A DNA stretch of 64,000 bases from Pseudomonas oryzihabitans. GTDB lineage: Bacteria > Pseudomonadota > Gammaproteobacteria > Pseudomonadales > Pseudomonadaceae. Below, piece after piece: positions 41,216 through 50,671 of this stretch (position 1 is the stretch's first letter; each line of letters starts with the position of its first letter). The notes beneath the pieces are model-generated. The model had not been told where the DNA came from, searched no databases, and worked only from the letters and a program-made list of their open reading frames with translations. The translations under genes were made by a program, and so were the position numbers. The stretch is from positions 3,322,001 to 3,386,000 of the forward strand of contig NZ_CP017024.1 in assembly GCF_014522265.1 (NCBI RefSeq), given 5' to 3'.

Positions 41216-44200
41216 TCAACCGGAGAGCGCCAGTTGCCGACTCAGCAAGGCGCGTAGCGAGGCCGGCTTGACCGGCTTGGGCAGGAAATCCAGTCGCGCC
41301 TGACGCACCCGGTCCAGGCATTCCGGTCGGCCATCGGCACTGATGACGATGCCGGGGATGTCCTGGCCCAGGGCCTGGCGAATCCATTCGGCGACATCCG
41401 GACCGGTGTCGGCATCGCTCAGGTGATAGTCGACGATGAGCAGTCGCGGTACCACGCCCTGGGCGAGCAGGGCAGCGCATTCCTCGCGACTGCGTGCGGT
41501 CCAGACCTGGCAGCCCCAGCGGCCCAGCAGGCTGCGCAACCCGAGCAGGATGCTGTCTTCGTTGTCGATGCACAGCACCGGATCGCCGGCCAGGGGCTGG
41601 GCGGTTTCGCTGGCGGTCGCCGCCTGGATGGCCAGCGCGGGTGCCAGGGGCACCTTGACGCTGAAGACGCTGCCATGACCCGGCCAGGAGCGCACCGAGA
41701 GTTCGTGACCAAGCACCCGGCAAAGGCGATCGGCGATCGCCAGGCCGAGCCCCAGGCCCTTTTCCGCGCGGGTCTGGTGGCTGTCCAGGCGCTTGAATTC
41801 CTCGAAGATCAGCTCCAGCTTGTCCGCCGGGATGCCGGGGCCGCTGTCCCAGACCTCCAGGCTCACGCTCTGGCCCTGGCGGCGGACCCCGAGCAGCACC
41901 CGGCCATGGGCATATCTCAGGGCATTGGTGAGGAAATTCTGCAGCACCCGCCGCAGCAACTTGCTGTCGCTGTTGACCACCAGCCGACTGCTGCGGATGC
42001 GCAGGTTGGTGCCCTGGTTCTGCGCCAGAGCCTTGAATTCCACGCCCAGGGCCTCGAACAGGGTGGCCAGGGAAAAGGGTGCCGGCGTGGCCTGGATGCG
42101 ACCGTTCTCCAGTCGCGAGATGTCCAGCAGATCGGCGATCAGGTCTTCGCTGGATCTCAGGGCGCTGTCCATGTTGCGCACCAGTTCCTGGGCTTCCTGG
42201 GCCAGGCCGTCCTGGTGGGCGAGGGCGGCGGTGAAAAGGCGGGCGGCGCTCAGCGGCTGCATGAGGTCGTGGCTGACCGCGGTGAGGAAGCGGCTCTTCG
42301 ACTGGTTGGCCGCTTCCGCATGAGCCTTGGCTTCCTCCAGCGCCTGGTTGAGCTGGGACAGTTCGCGGGTGCGTTCCTCGACGCGCTGCTCCAGGCCCTC
42401 GTTGGCTTCGCGCAGAGCGCGCTCGGCCTCGCGGAAGGCGGTGATGTCGGTAAAGCTCATCACGAAGCCGCGCCCGGGCATGGGACTGCCGATCAGCTCG
42501 ATCACCCGGCCATTGGGAAAGGTGCGTTCCGAGGTGTGGGGGATGCCCTGGCGCATCCGCTCCACCCGCCGGGCCACGTGCTCGTCGGGATCGCCCGGTC
42601 CGCAGAGGCCGCGCAGGGCGTTGTAGCGGATGATCTCGGCGATGGGCCGGCCGACCTGGATCATGCCGTCAGGATAGTCGAACAGCTCCAGGTAGCGCTG
42701 GTTCCAGGCCACCAGCCGCAGCGACTGGTCGACCACGCTGAGGCCCTGGGAGATGTTCTCGATGGCGCCCTGCAAGAGCGCCCGGTTGAATTCCAGCACC
42801 TCCGATGCCTCGTCGGCGATGCGCACCACGTCGTCGACCTGCATGTCGCGGCCTTCGATGGCGGCCTTGACCACGGCGCGTGCCGAGGAGGCGCCGATCA
42901 CCCCGGCCAGCAGGCGCTCGGTCTGGGCGATCCATTCGCTGTTGGCATTCATCGCGGGGTGATAGGTCAGGCCGCTCTGCTCGGCGAAGCGACTGAAGCT
43001 CAGGCGGGCGCGCTCGTCGCCGACGAAGCGGGCGGCGAGCAGCCGCAGGTCCTCCAGCTTGACCGCCAGCAGGGCGCGATTGCGCGGTCGGGGCAGGGCG
43101 TACTGGGCGATGAAGCGCCCGGCTTGCCAGTATTCCGATACCCGGGTCCGCGAGAGCAGCGACACCAGGGCGAACAGCAGGAAGTTGCCGGCCAGGGAGA
43201 CCAGAGCACCGACCGTAGTTGGTTGCAGCGTCCGCTCCCCCGCGGGTTGCTCGAACCAGGCGAGGCCGGGAAAGGCGTGCAACGGCCACTGCAGACTGGT
43301 GGCCACCACCGGCAGCACCATCAGGTAGCCCCATAGCAGGGCCCCGGCGGTGAGGCCGGCAAAGACGCCGCGGCGATTGGCGGCCTTCCAGAACAGCGCC
43401 CCGACCATGGCCGGTCCGAGCTGGGCGATGGCGGCGAAGGCGATCTGGCCGATGGTGGCCAGGCTGGCATTGGAGCCCAGCAGGCGATAGCTGCAGTAGG
43501 CCAGGACCAGGATGACCACGATGCTGGCGCGGCGCACCGTGAGCATCCAGTGGCTGAACACCGCATGGGGACTCTCCACCTGGCCCCGGCGCTTGAGTAG
43601 CCAGGGCAGGACGATGTCGTTGGAGATCATGGTGGAGAGGGCCACGCAGGCGACGATCACCATGCCGGTGGCGGCCGAGGCGCCGCCCAGGAAGGCCAGC
43701 AAGGCCAGCCAGGGACGCTCCTGGGCCAGCGGCAGGCTGATGACGAAGGAGTCGGGCAGTACGCCGCCGGGCAGGTGCAGCTGGCCGGCCAGGGCGATGG
43801 GGATGACGAACAGGGCAGCCAGCGCCAGATAGAGCGGAAACACCCAGCGCGCCAGGTTGACGTCCCGGGTATCGGTGTTTTCCACCACCGTGACATGGAA
43901 CTGGCGCGGCAGGCACATCACGGCGATGAAGGCCACGCCGGTCTGGATCAGCAGGCCCGGCCAGTCCAGCGTCTCGCGCCAGTATTCCTGCAGTTGCGGC
44001 GCCTGCTGCGACCGGGTCAGCAGATCGGCGAAGCCGTCGTGCAGGCCATAGGTGACCCAGAGGCCGACGGCGATGAAGGCGGCGAGCTTGACCAGGGATT
44101 CGAAGGCGATCGCCAGCATCATGCCGCGATGGTGCTCGGTGACGTCCAGGTTGCGGGTGCCGAAGAGAATGGCGAAGACCGCCAGCACCAGGGAGACGAA

Positions 44201-44686
44201 CAGCGCGGTGTCTTGGGCGCGGGTGCTCAGGGACTCGGCATTGATGCCGGTCAGCAGGTTGACGCCGATGACGATGCCCTTGAGCTGCAGCGCCAGGTAG
44301 GGCAGGACGCCGACCAGGCAGATGAGCGCGACGACGATGGCCAGGGTCTGCGACTTGCCGTAGCGGGAGGCGATGAAGTCGGCGATGGAGGTGATGTTTT
44401 CCTTCTTGCTGATCAGCACCATCTTCTTGACCAGTTGCGGCGCCAGCAGCAGGAACAGGATGGGCCCCAGGTAGATGGGCAGAAAGGACCAGAGCTGATC
44501 GGCGGCCTGGCCGACCGCACCGAAGAAGGTCCAGCTGGTGCAGTAGACGGCCAGCGACAGGCTGTAGACCCAGGCCCGCAGGCGCGGCTTGAGCGGTGGT
44601 CGGCGATCGCCATAGAAGGCGATGGCGAACAGCAGGGCCAGGTAGCCGAGGGTAACGGTGATGATCAGCCCGCTGGGCAGGGACAT
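41216..44686 (-). CDS. mxtR: Sodium/solute-symporter-linked hybrid sensor kinase (MxtR-like)
   Basis: 1156 residues from ATG 44686 (GGAG 6 bp before; two upstream ATGs are less likely). Domains in order: SSF transporter (~13 membrane segments, residues ~5-490), PAS (~650-740) after a linker, coiled coil, histidine kinase with H-box FLTAVSHDLMQPL, HATPase (NALRYAHG, DSGPGIP, GLGLGLAI) and a C-terminal receiver with the phosphoacceptor Asp in LLIVDYHLSD and K in LPKPVKP. MxtR (PA3271 type) works with ErdR on acetate/carbon use. Synteny with the GNAT gene supports it. Confidence 0.88.
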   Translation of the reverse strand: MSLPSGLIITVTLGYLALLFAIAFYGDRRPPLKPRLRAWVYSLSLAVYCTSWTFFGAVGQAADQLWSFLPIYLGPILFLLLAPQLVKKMVLISKKENITSIADFIASRYGKSQTLAIVVALICLVGVLPYLALQLKGIVIGVNLLTGINAESLSTRAQDTALFVSLVLAVFAILFGTRNLDVTEHHRGMMLAIAFESLVKLAAFIAVGLWVTYGLHDGFADLLTRSQQAPQLQEYWRETLDWPGLLIQTGVAFIAVMCLPRQFHVTVVENTDTRDVNLARWVFPLYLALAALFVIPIALAGQLHLPGGVLPDSFVISLPLAQERPWLALLAFLGGASAATGMVIVACVALSTMISNDIVLPWLLKRRGQVESPHAVFSHWMLTVRRASIVVILVLAYCSYRLLGSNASLATIGQIAFAAIAQLGPAMVGALFWKAANRRGVFAGLTAGALLWGYLMVLPVVATSLQWPLHAFPGLAWFEQPAGERTLQPTTVGALVSLAGNFLLFALVSLLSRTRVSEYWQAGRFIAQYALPRPRNRALLAVKLEDLRLLAARFVGDERARLSFSRFAEQSGLTYHPAMNANSEWIAQTERLLAGVIGASSARAVVKAAIEGRDMQVDDVVRIADEASEVLEFNRALLQGAIENISQGLSVVDQSLRLVAWNQRYLELFDYPDGMIQVGRPIAEIIRYNALRGLCGPGDPDEHVARRVERMRQGIPHTSERTFPNGRVIELIGSPMPGRGFVMSFTDITAFREAERALREANEGLEQRVEERTRELSQLNQALEEAKAHAEAANQSKSRFLTAVSHDLMQPLSAARLFTAALAHQDGLAQEAQELVRNMDSALRSSEDLIADLLDISRLENGRIQATPAPFSLATLFEALGVEFKALAQNQGTNLRIRSSRLVVNSDSKLLRRVLQNFLTNALRYAHGRVLLGVRRQGQSVSLEVWDSGPGIPADKLELIFEEFKRLDSHQTRAEKGLGLGLAIADRLCRVLGHELSVRSWPGHGSVFSVKVPLAPALAIQAATASETAQPLAGDPVLCIDNEDSILLGLRSLLGRWGCQVWTARSREECAALLAQGVVPRLLIVDYHLSDADTGPDVAEWIRQALGQDIPGIVISADGRPECLDRVRQARLDFLPKPVKPASLRALLSRQLALSG

Positions 44687-44843
44687 GGCGACTCCAGACA
44701 TTCCAGGCGCCCATCGCGCCCGGACAAAGTGTCGCACCTTGGGCTGCCAGACGTCAGTTCCGGCACGTGGAGAGACGCCGTGGGTTGAGCCGGACGGCTG
44801 GCCCTGTTAGGTTTGCGGGCTGATTCAAGCGAGAGAGACCGCC

Positions 44844-45410
44844 ATGTTCCAAGCGCAGCCCATTTCCCTGCAACGTGGTGCGCTGCGCCTGGACCCCCTG
44901 GCGGAAGGTGACGTGCTGGAGCTGGTCAGCCTGGCCGAGCGCAATCGCGAAGCGCTGCACTACCTGAGCGGTCCTCTGCGTCCGGACTGGTATCGCCAGG
45001 CGCTGGCCGAGCAGCGCGAGGGGCGCGCCTTGCCCTTCGCCGTGCGCATCGCCGACCGGCTGGTAGGCACTACCCGCTTCGCCGACTTCCTGCCAGCACT
45101 GCCCGCCGCCGAGATCGGCTGGACCTGGCTCGACAGCGAGCAGCATGGCAGCGGGCTCAACGGCAACATCAAGTACCTGATGCTGCGCCATGCCTTCGAG
45201 CAGTGGCAGCTGGTGCGCGTGCAGCTCAAGACGGCCGCGACCAATCTCAGATCCCAGGCGGCCATCGAGAAGTTGGGCGCGGTTCGCGAAGGCCTGCTGC
45301 GTCATCATCGCCGGCTGGCGGATGGCCGGCTCGACGACACCGTGATGTACAGCATCACCGATCGCGAATGGCCCGAGGTGAAGGCCCGGCTGGAGGCGTC
45401 CTTCAACTAG
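44844..45410 (+). CDS. GNAT N-acetyltransferase (RimJ/RimL type)
   Basis: 188 residues. The acetyl-CoA-binding blocks of RimL/SpeG-like GNATs: VGTTRFADFLP, IGWTWLDSEQHGSGLNGNIKYLML and NLRSQAAIEKLGAVREGLLRHHRRLADGRLDDTVMYSI, the usual RimJ/L end. The substrate is unknown (N-terminal Ala/Ser of a ribosomal protein, or small molecule). Divergent from the sensor kinase, 157 bp apart. PAO1 has a GNAT gene in the same position. Confidence 0.88.
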   Translation: MFQAQPISLQRGALRLDPLAEGDVLELVSLAERNREALHYLSGPLRPDWYRQALAEQREGRALPFAVRIADRLVGTTRFADFLPALPAAEIGWTWLDSEQHGSGLNGNIKYLMLRHAFEQWQLVRVQLKTAATNLRSQAAIEKLGAVREGLLRHHRRLADGRLDDTVMYSITDREWPEVKARLEASFN

Positions 45411-45556
45411 CGGTGGCGTCTGACCTACCGTTCGTCGGCAACCTCTGGCAGCAGCATGGCCAGAGGCCGTCTATGTCGCTTGTTTGGCGCCGGTAATCCA
45501 GCGCAGCAGTTTTCCATGCCAACAGTTTTCCGCAAAACGGCCGACATGCCTGCTCA

Positions 45557-48052
45557 ATGGCAAGAATTCGCCTGTCTCCTTTTGCGGATCGCTGTATGTC
45601 TTCACTGTCGCCTTCCTCTGCGCTGCGTACGCTGCGGGTCGTCTGGCCCTTCGTCATCATCCTGTCCTGCCAGGCACTGGTCGCCATCGTCAGCCTGCAA
45701 CTGCTGTCGACGGTGCGTGCCTACGTTTCCGCGGAAAGTCTGTGGAGCAAGAGCCTCGGCAACGCCATGCTGTCGCTTGGCGCCTATCTAGATGAGGGGC
45801 GCTCGGAGTCCTATCGGGATTATCTGGCGTCCATCAGCGTCAACGATCTCGACCGGGCGGCGCGGCAGGAGCTGGATACCGACGGCAATCCTGCCGAGGC
45901 GGCGCGCCTGCTGCGCCTGGCGGGCAACCACCCTGACGATATCGACGGCCTTATCGCCCTCTTTCAAATGGCTCGCCATGTGGAGCCCTTCGAAGGGGTG
46001 ATCGCCCGCTGGCAGATCACCGATCCCTACATGGACGAATTCCAGGCCCTGGCACGCACCGGCTTCGAATTGATCAAGCTGCAGGGACCGGGACCGGCGC
46101 TGATTCCGCTGAAACGCCAGCTGCTGGATCTGCATGACCGGATGATGCCGGAAACGGTGGCCTTCTCGGAGCGCCTCGGGTCGGCCTCGCGCCAGTTGGT
46201 CGAGGCCCTGTTCATCGCCAACGTCCTGGTCGGCGCCCTGCTGGTGCTCCTGGCGCTCTGGCGCATGCACAGCCTGGTACAGCAGCGCTGGCGCTCCGAG
46301 CAGGCGCTGCAGGCCGAGAAGGAACATATCCAGGTCATCCTGGCTTCCCTCGGCGATGCGGTACTGGCGCTGAATGCCCAGGGGCGGCTGCTCTATCACA
46401 ACCCGGCGGCGGAGCGCCTGCTGGCGCGGCCGGGGCTGGCCGCGGGCACGCCCGTCACCCACCTGTTCGACATCCAGACCGAGGATCAGCCGGCGTCGAC
46501 CCGACCGCTGGCCGAGCGCTTGCGCAGCCAGGACTGGCTGGTGGGCGACGAGCCCCTGGCGCACCAGCTGGTGCGCGTCGACGGCACCCGGGTGCCGGTG
46601 GCCCTGACGGTGACCACGCTGCCGCGGGACGAATCCGGCACCGGGGTGGTGCTGGTCATGCACGACCAGACCCGCGAGCGCGCCTTCCTGCATGATCTGG
46701 CCTGGCAGGCCAGTCACGATGCCCTTACCGGGCTGCTCAATCGCCGCGAATTCGAGACCCGTCTGGAGCGGCTGCTGGCGCGCGAGGACCTGGCCTGTGC
46801 CTCGCTGCTGTTCATCGATCTGGATCAGTTCAAGATCGTCAACGACACCTCCGGCCATTTCCATGGCGATCGCCTGCTGCGCCAGCTGTGCGAATTGCTC
46901 GGCCAGCAGCTGGGCGAGGACGACTGCCTGGCGCGCCTGGGTGGCGACGAATTCGGCGTGCTGCTGGAAAATCGTACGCCGGCCCAGGCCGAGGCGGTTG
47001 CCGAGCGACTGCGCTGCTGCGTGGGTACCCTGCAATTCGAAGCGGCCGGACAGGGCTTTCGGGTCGGTCTGAGCATCGGCGTGGTGCACCTGGGGGGACA
47101 GGCCCTGGCGCCCGAGGAGGCACTGCGCCTGGCGGACCTGGCCTGCTACGCGGCCAAGGACAAGGGCCGCAATCGCATCCAGGTCTTCGCCCCGGGCGAT
47201 GTGGAGCTGGACCAGCGCCATGGCGAGATGGCCTGGGTGCAGCGGCTGCACCGGGCGCTGGCCGAGGACAGCTTCCGGCTGTATGTCCAGCCGATCCTGG
47301 GGCTGGGCCAGGAGACCGCCGCGGATCGCCACGTGGAGGTGCTGATGCGGCTGGAAGAGGGCGAGCGGCTGATCGCGCCGGGTGCCTTCATTCCGGCCGC
47401 CGAGCGCTATGGGCTGATGCCGGACCTGGATCGCTGGGTGATCGCCGCGGCGCTGGCCCGTTTCGCCGAGCTGCCCGCCGGGCTGCTCGACACCCTGGCC
47501 ATCAATCTGTCCGGGCATTCCCTGGGCGAGGCAGGTCTCGCGGATTTCGTCAGGCAGCAACTGCAGCGCTGGCAGATCGCGCCGGCGCGGATCTGCTTCG
47601 AGATCACCGAGACCAGCGCCGTGGCCAATCTGGATGCGGCGCGGCTGTTCATGGACGAATTGCGCGGCCTGGGGGTGAGATTCTCCCTGGACGACTTCGG
47701 CGCCGGGATGTCGTCCTTCACCTATCTCAAGCACCTGCCGGTGGACTACCTGAAGATCGACGGCAGCTTTGTCCGCCATCTCCTGGAGGACGCCGTGGAC
47801 AGCGCCATGGTCGAGGCGATCAACCAGCTCGGCCATCTCACCGGCAAGAAGACCATCGCCGAATTCGCCGAAAATGCAGCGGTGGTAGCGGCGCTGGCCA
47901 CCCTGGGGGTCGACTATGCCCAGGGCTATGGCATCGCCCGGCCGCAGCCCTTCACCGAAGACACCTGCCAGGCGCTGGTCCGGCAGGTGTGGCGCGAGCC
48001 CTCAGGGACGGACGTCGTCGTCCTTGAAACGGCGGAAGAGGGTCGCCAGTAG
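45557..48052 (+). CDS. Membrane-bound PAS-GGDEF-EAL cyclic-di-GMP protein
   Basis: 831 residues (or from ATG 45596, 818 residues; no clear Shine-Dalgarno for either). TM1 ~residues 27-50, periplasmic domain ~50-205, TM2 ~207-230, PAS ~250-365, GGDEF (RLGGDEFGVLLEN, intact) ~385-545, EAL (EVLMRLEEG with Val replacing Ala, LAINLSG, CFEITE, DDFGAGMSS, LKIDGSF, AEFAENA) ~560-815. The RxxD inhibitory site before GGDEF is absent (EDDCLARLGGDEF). Both activities seem possible; the EAL has V for A in the EAL motif. Its last 51 bp overlap the BASS gene on the other strand. Confidence 0.85.
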   Translation: MARIRLSPFADRCMSSLSPSSALRTLRVVWPFVIILSCQALVAIVSLQLLSTVRAYVSAESLWSKSLGNAMLSLGAYLDEGRSESYRDYLASISVNDLDRAARQELDTDGNPAEAARLLRLAGNHPDDIDGLIALFQMARHVEPFEGVIARWQITDPYMDEFQALARTGFELIKLQGPGPALIPLKRQLLDLHDRMMPETVAFSERLGSASRQLVEALFIANVLVGALLVLLALWRMHSLVQQRWRSEQALQAEKEHIQVILASLGDAVLALNAQGRLLYHNPAAERLLARPGLAAGTPVTHLFDIQTEDQPASTRPLAERLRSQDWLVGDEPLAHQLVRVDGTRVPVALTVTTLPRDESGTGVVLVMHDQTRERAFLHDLAWQASHDALTGLLNRREFETRLERLLAREDLACASLLFIDLDQFKIVNDTSGHFHGDRLLRQLCELLGQQLGEDDCLARLGGDEFGVLLENRTPAQAEAVAERLRCCVGTLQFEAAGQGFRVGLSIGVVHLGGQALAPEEALRLADLACYAAKDKGRNRIQVFAPGDVELDQRHGEMAWVQRLHRALAEDSFRLYVQPILGLGQETAADRHVEVLMRLEEGERLIAPGAFIPAAERYGLMPDLDRWVIAAALARFAELPAGLLDTLAINLSGHSLGEAGLADFVRQQLQRWQIAPARICFEITETSAVANLDAARLFMDELRGLGVRFSLDDFGAGMSSFTYLKHLPVDYLKIDGSFVRHLLEDAVDSAMVEAINQLGHLTGKKTIAEFAENAAVVAALATLGVDYAQGYGIARPQPFTEDTCQALVRQVWREPSGTDVVVLETAEEGRQ

Positions 48053-48943
48053 CGCCCCGGATATGTTGTGCCAGACGCTGAACAGGGCGCTGGGAACCGC
48101 GGCCAGCGGCGAGAAATGCGCCGTGGCCAGGGCGGCGCCGAGTCCGGAATTCTGCATGCCCACTTCCAGCGCCAGGGACTTGCGCTGGGCCACTGGCAGC
48201 TTGCAGAACTTGCCGGTGAGATAGCCGAGCAGGAAGCCGAAGCCGTTGTGCAGGATCACCACCGCCATGATCAGCAGCCCGGATTCGGCGATGCGCGCCT
48301 GGCTGGCGGCCACCACCGCGGCGACGATCACTACGATGCTCACCACCGAGGCCAGCGGCAGCACCTCGACCAGGGCGCCGACGCGCTGGCCGAGCAGGCG
48401 CTGGGCGACCAGGCCCAGGGCGATGGGCAGCAGCACCACCTGCAGGATCGACCAGAACAGCCCGCCAAAGGAGATCGGCAGCCAGGTGGAGGCCAGCAGC
48501 CAGATCAGCGCCGGGGTCAGCAAGGGGGCGAGCAGGGTGGTCACCGCGGCGATGGCGACCGACAGGGCCAGGTCGCCCTTGGCCAGCCAGGTCATGACGT
48601 TGGACGCCGTGCCGCTGGGGCAGCAGCCGACCAGGATGACGCCGACGGCGATTTCCGGCGGCAGGTGGAACAGCTGGCAGAGCGCCCAGGCCACGCCCGG
48701 CATGATGACGAAGTGGGCTACCACACCCAGCAGCACCCGCCAGGGGTGACGGCCGACCGCGGCGAAATCCTCGACCTTGAGGGTCAGGCCCATGCCGAAC
48801 ATGATCACCCCCAGCAGCGGCACGATGGCCACGCTCAGCGGCTTGAACACCGCGGGGGCGAAGAACGCCAGCAGGGCGGCGAGCAGCACCCAGAAGGCGA
48901 AGGTATTGCCGACGAAGCGGCTGAAGGCGGCCAGGGCACGCAT
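48002..48943 (-). CDS. BASS-family bile acid:sodium symporter-type transporter
   Basis: 313 residues, ~10 transmembrane segments (F-A-F-W-V at the N terminus, PLLGVIMFGMGLTL, GVILVGCCPSGTASNVMTWLAKGDLALSV, NGFGFLLGYLTGKF). The CCPSGTASNV block is the sodium-binding signature of this family. Bacterial relatives (PanS/YocS-like) move pantoate, ketopantoate or other organic anions; the substrate here is unknown. Gene overlaps the EAL gene end by 51 bp and is followed by nothing on its strand. Confidence 0.86.
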   Translation of the reverse strand: MRALAAFSRFVGNTFAFWVLLAALLAFFAPAVFKPLSVAIVPLLGVIMFGMGLTLKVEDFAAVGRHPWRVLLGVVAHFVIMPGVAWALCQLFHLPPEIAVGVILVGCCPSGTASNVMTWLAKGDLALSVAIAAVTTLLAPLLTPALIWLLASTWLPISFGGLFWSILQVVLLPIALGLVAQRLLGQRVGALVEVLPLASVVSIVVIVAAVVAASQARIAESGLLIMAVVILHNGFGFLLGYLTGKFCKLPVAQRKSLALEVGMQNSGLGAALATAHFSPLAAVPSALFSVWHNISGALLATLFRRFKDDDVRP

Positions 48944-48964
48944 GGCAAACTCCTTTTCAAAAGG

Positions 48965-48994
48965 GCAGAAAAAAGGCCGGTCTGCGCCGGCCTT
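48965..48994 (-). terminator. Terminator after rdgC
   Basis: AAGGCCGG (48973-48980) and CCGGCCTT (48987-48994) with a TCTGCG loop. Read on the minus strand the stem is followed by TTTTTTCTG. Confidence 0.75.
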
Positions 48995-49003
48995 GAAACG
49001 AGC

Positions 49004-49924
49004 TTAGAGCCCCTGGGGCAATTCTTCACCCCCCAGAGCCTCGATCAGCTGAGGCAGGAATTCCGCCAGGGTCATCATCATCAGCACGAAGCTGGCGTCC
49101 TGCTGGCCGAGGGCGTCTTCGCCGCCATCCTGTTCGGCCTGGTCCTGCAGCAGGTCCTCGAACTTCAGCCGCTTGATGGTGACCTTGTCGTCCAGCAGCA
49201 GGGCGAGCTTGTCCTGCCAGGCCAGGGCCAGCTTGGTGACCAGCTTGCCGGCGCCCAGGTGGTTCTGGATCTCTTCGCTGGTCAGGTCCTGACCCTTGCA
49301 GCGCACCACGCCGCCGTCTTCACCGGCATCGCGCAATTCGCACTCGTCGAGGATGTAGAGGCCATGGGTGGCGTCACCGGCCTTGACCCAGTCGGTGAAG
49401 GTGGCCATCGGCGCCTGCTTGACGCCCAGCGGCCGGACCGGCAGCGAGCCCAGGGCATCGCGCAGGGTGGAGAGCAGGTCCTCGGCGCGCTTGGCGCTGG
49501 AGGCGTCCACCAGGATCCAGCCCTGCTTGGGATCGATGGCGGCATAGGTGGTCTGGCGACGGATGAAGGCGCGCGGCAGGAAGGCCTGGACGATCTCGTC
49601 CTTGATCTGCTCCTTCTCCTTCTTGTAGACCTTGCGCATCTGCTGGCTTTCGATCTCGTCGACCTTTTCCTGCACGGCTTCCTTGACCACGCTGCTGGGC
49701 AGGATGCGTTCTTCCTTGCGCGCGGCGATCAGGAAGAAGCCCTGGCTTTCGTGCACCAGCGGCAGGTCCGGGCCCTTGCCGAAGGGCGCGACGAAGCCGT
49801 AGGTGGACAATTCCTGGCTGGCGCAGGGGCGAGCCGGCTTGGCGGCGAGCGCGGCTTCGAGGGCTTCGGTCTCGAAGGCGACTTCCTGGGTGAGACGGTA
49901 GAAGAGCAGATTACGGAACCACAT
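49004..49924 (-). CDS. rdgC: Recombination-associated protein RdgC
   Basis: 306 residues from ATG 49924 ([13 protein letters not shown]), the canonical RdgC start and length. It is a ring-shaped DNA-binding protein on the nucleoid that limits RecA loading. Family blocks: [37 protein letters not shown] and a C-terminal stretch rich in acidic residues. The upstream frame to 49981 lacks a start site. A single-gene unit. Confidence 0.95.
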   Translation of the reverse strand: MWFRNLLFYRLTQEVAFETEALEAALAAKPARPCASQELSTYGFVAPFGKGPDLPLVHESQGFFLIAARKEERILPSSVVKEAVQEKVDEIESQQMRKVYKKEKEQIKDEIVQAFLPRAFIRRQTTYAAIDPKQGWILVDASSAKRAEDLLSTLRDALGSLPVRPLGVKQAPMATFTDWVKAGDATHGLYILDECELRDAGEDGGVVRCKGQDLTSEEIQNHLGAGKLVTKLALAWQDKLALLLDDKVTIKRLKFEDLLQDQAEQDGGEDALGQQDASFVLMMMTLAEFLPQLIEALGGEELPQGL

Positions 49925-50134
49925 GGTGTCACTCCCAAAAACGAAGCGCGCATTATCCGCGTCGCCCGCCCCGGAGGCCAACCCCGGATCGCGGTGGTCG
50001 TCGGGAATGCGCGCTTTCTCCGGTTGCGCCGGGGGCGGCGCTAAGCCTTTGGAAGTGCTGGAAAATTTTTTTTCAAAAAGGGGTTGCCAGGTCGGGAACC
50101 CCTCCGTAGAATGCGCCCCACTTCGAGAGCAAAC

Positions 50135-50210
50135 GGGTGATTAGCTCAGCTGGGAGAGCATCTGCCTTACAAGCAGAGGGTCGGCGGTTCGATCCCGTCA
50201 TCACCCACCA
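50135..50210 (+). tRNA. tRNA-Val(TAC)
   Basis: Acceptor GGGTGAT / ATCACCC with CCA encoded. The anticodon loop CTTACAA gives TAC. D-arm and T-arm are normal (GTTCGATCC). Confidence 0.95.
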
Positions 50211-50223
50211 CTCGAGGTAATGC

Positions 50224-50300
50224 GCAGCGGTAGTTCAGTCGGTTAGAATACCGGCCTGTCACGCCGGGGGTCGCGGGTTCGAGTCCCGTCCGCTGCGCCA
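50224..50300 (+). tRNA. tRNA-Asp(GTC)
   Basis: Acceptor GCAGCGG / CCGCTGC with discriminator G and encoded CCA. The anticodon loop is CTGTCAC, anticodon GTC. It lies 13 bp after tRNA-Val; they are probably one transcript. Confidence 0.95.
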
Positions 50301-50341
50301 TTTAAGGGTTGTCTGGTTCTGAACGCCAGCAGCCATCGAAG

Positions 50342-50367
50342 AGCGGCCCTAGTGGCCGCTTTTTCGT
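50342..50367 (+). terminator. Terminator of the Val-Asp tRNA transcript
   Basis: AGCGGCC and GGCCGCT arms around a CTAGT loop (50342-50360), then TTTTCGTTT. Confidence 0.8.
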
Positions 50368-50671
50368 TTGGGCGCGATTTTTCAGGTCGGGCTTTCTCAA
50401 GGTTTTCCCTTCTTTATATAAATTGCTAGGTCGAGGGTTTTGCCCGACGGCGCTGATTGCATGCGTGTGGAAAACGCTGCGCGGTTTTCCACACCATCTG
50501 GCTACGCGTTGCTCGTGGTCGTGGTCGCGGCGGTCCGCCGATGCGGACGCTCCCATGATAGAGCTCTGATCGCGGCCATGGGCCGCTCCTACAGGCACGG
50601 AGACCTCCGTAGGAGCGGCCGCATCGGCGGACCGCCATGGCCGCGATAGCGTGGCAGAACGCGAGGCGAGT
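50368..50671. other. Intergenic region with REP-like repeats, tRNA-Asp to ydiJ-like pseudogene
   Basis: No credible ORF. The right half (from ~50530) holds strongly palindromic REP-like DNA. The left part (50370-50520) is unremarkable. Confidence 0.5.
50531..50647. repeat. REP-like palindromic cluster
   Basis: CGGTCCGCCGATGCGG (~50531-50546) and CCGCATCGGCGGACCG (~50618-50633) are exact reverse complements. Between them the arms TCGCGGCCATGGGCCGCTCC and GGAGCGGCCGC recur (50570-50620). The TAGGAGCGGCC core is typical of Pseudomonas REP sequences. Probably a BIME-like pair. Confidence 0.65.
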
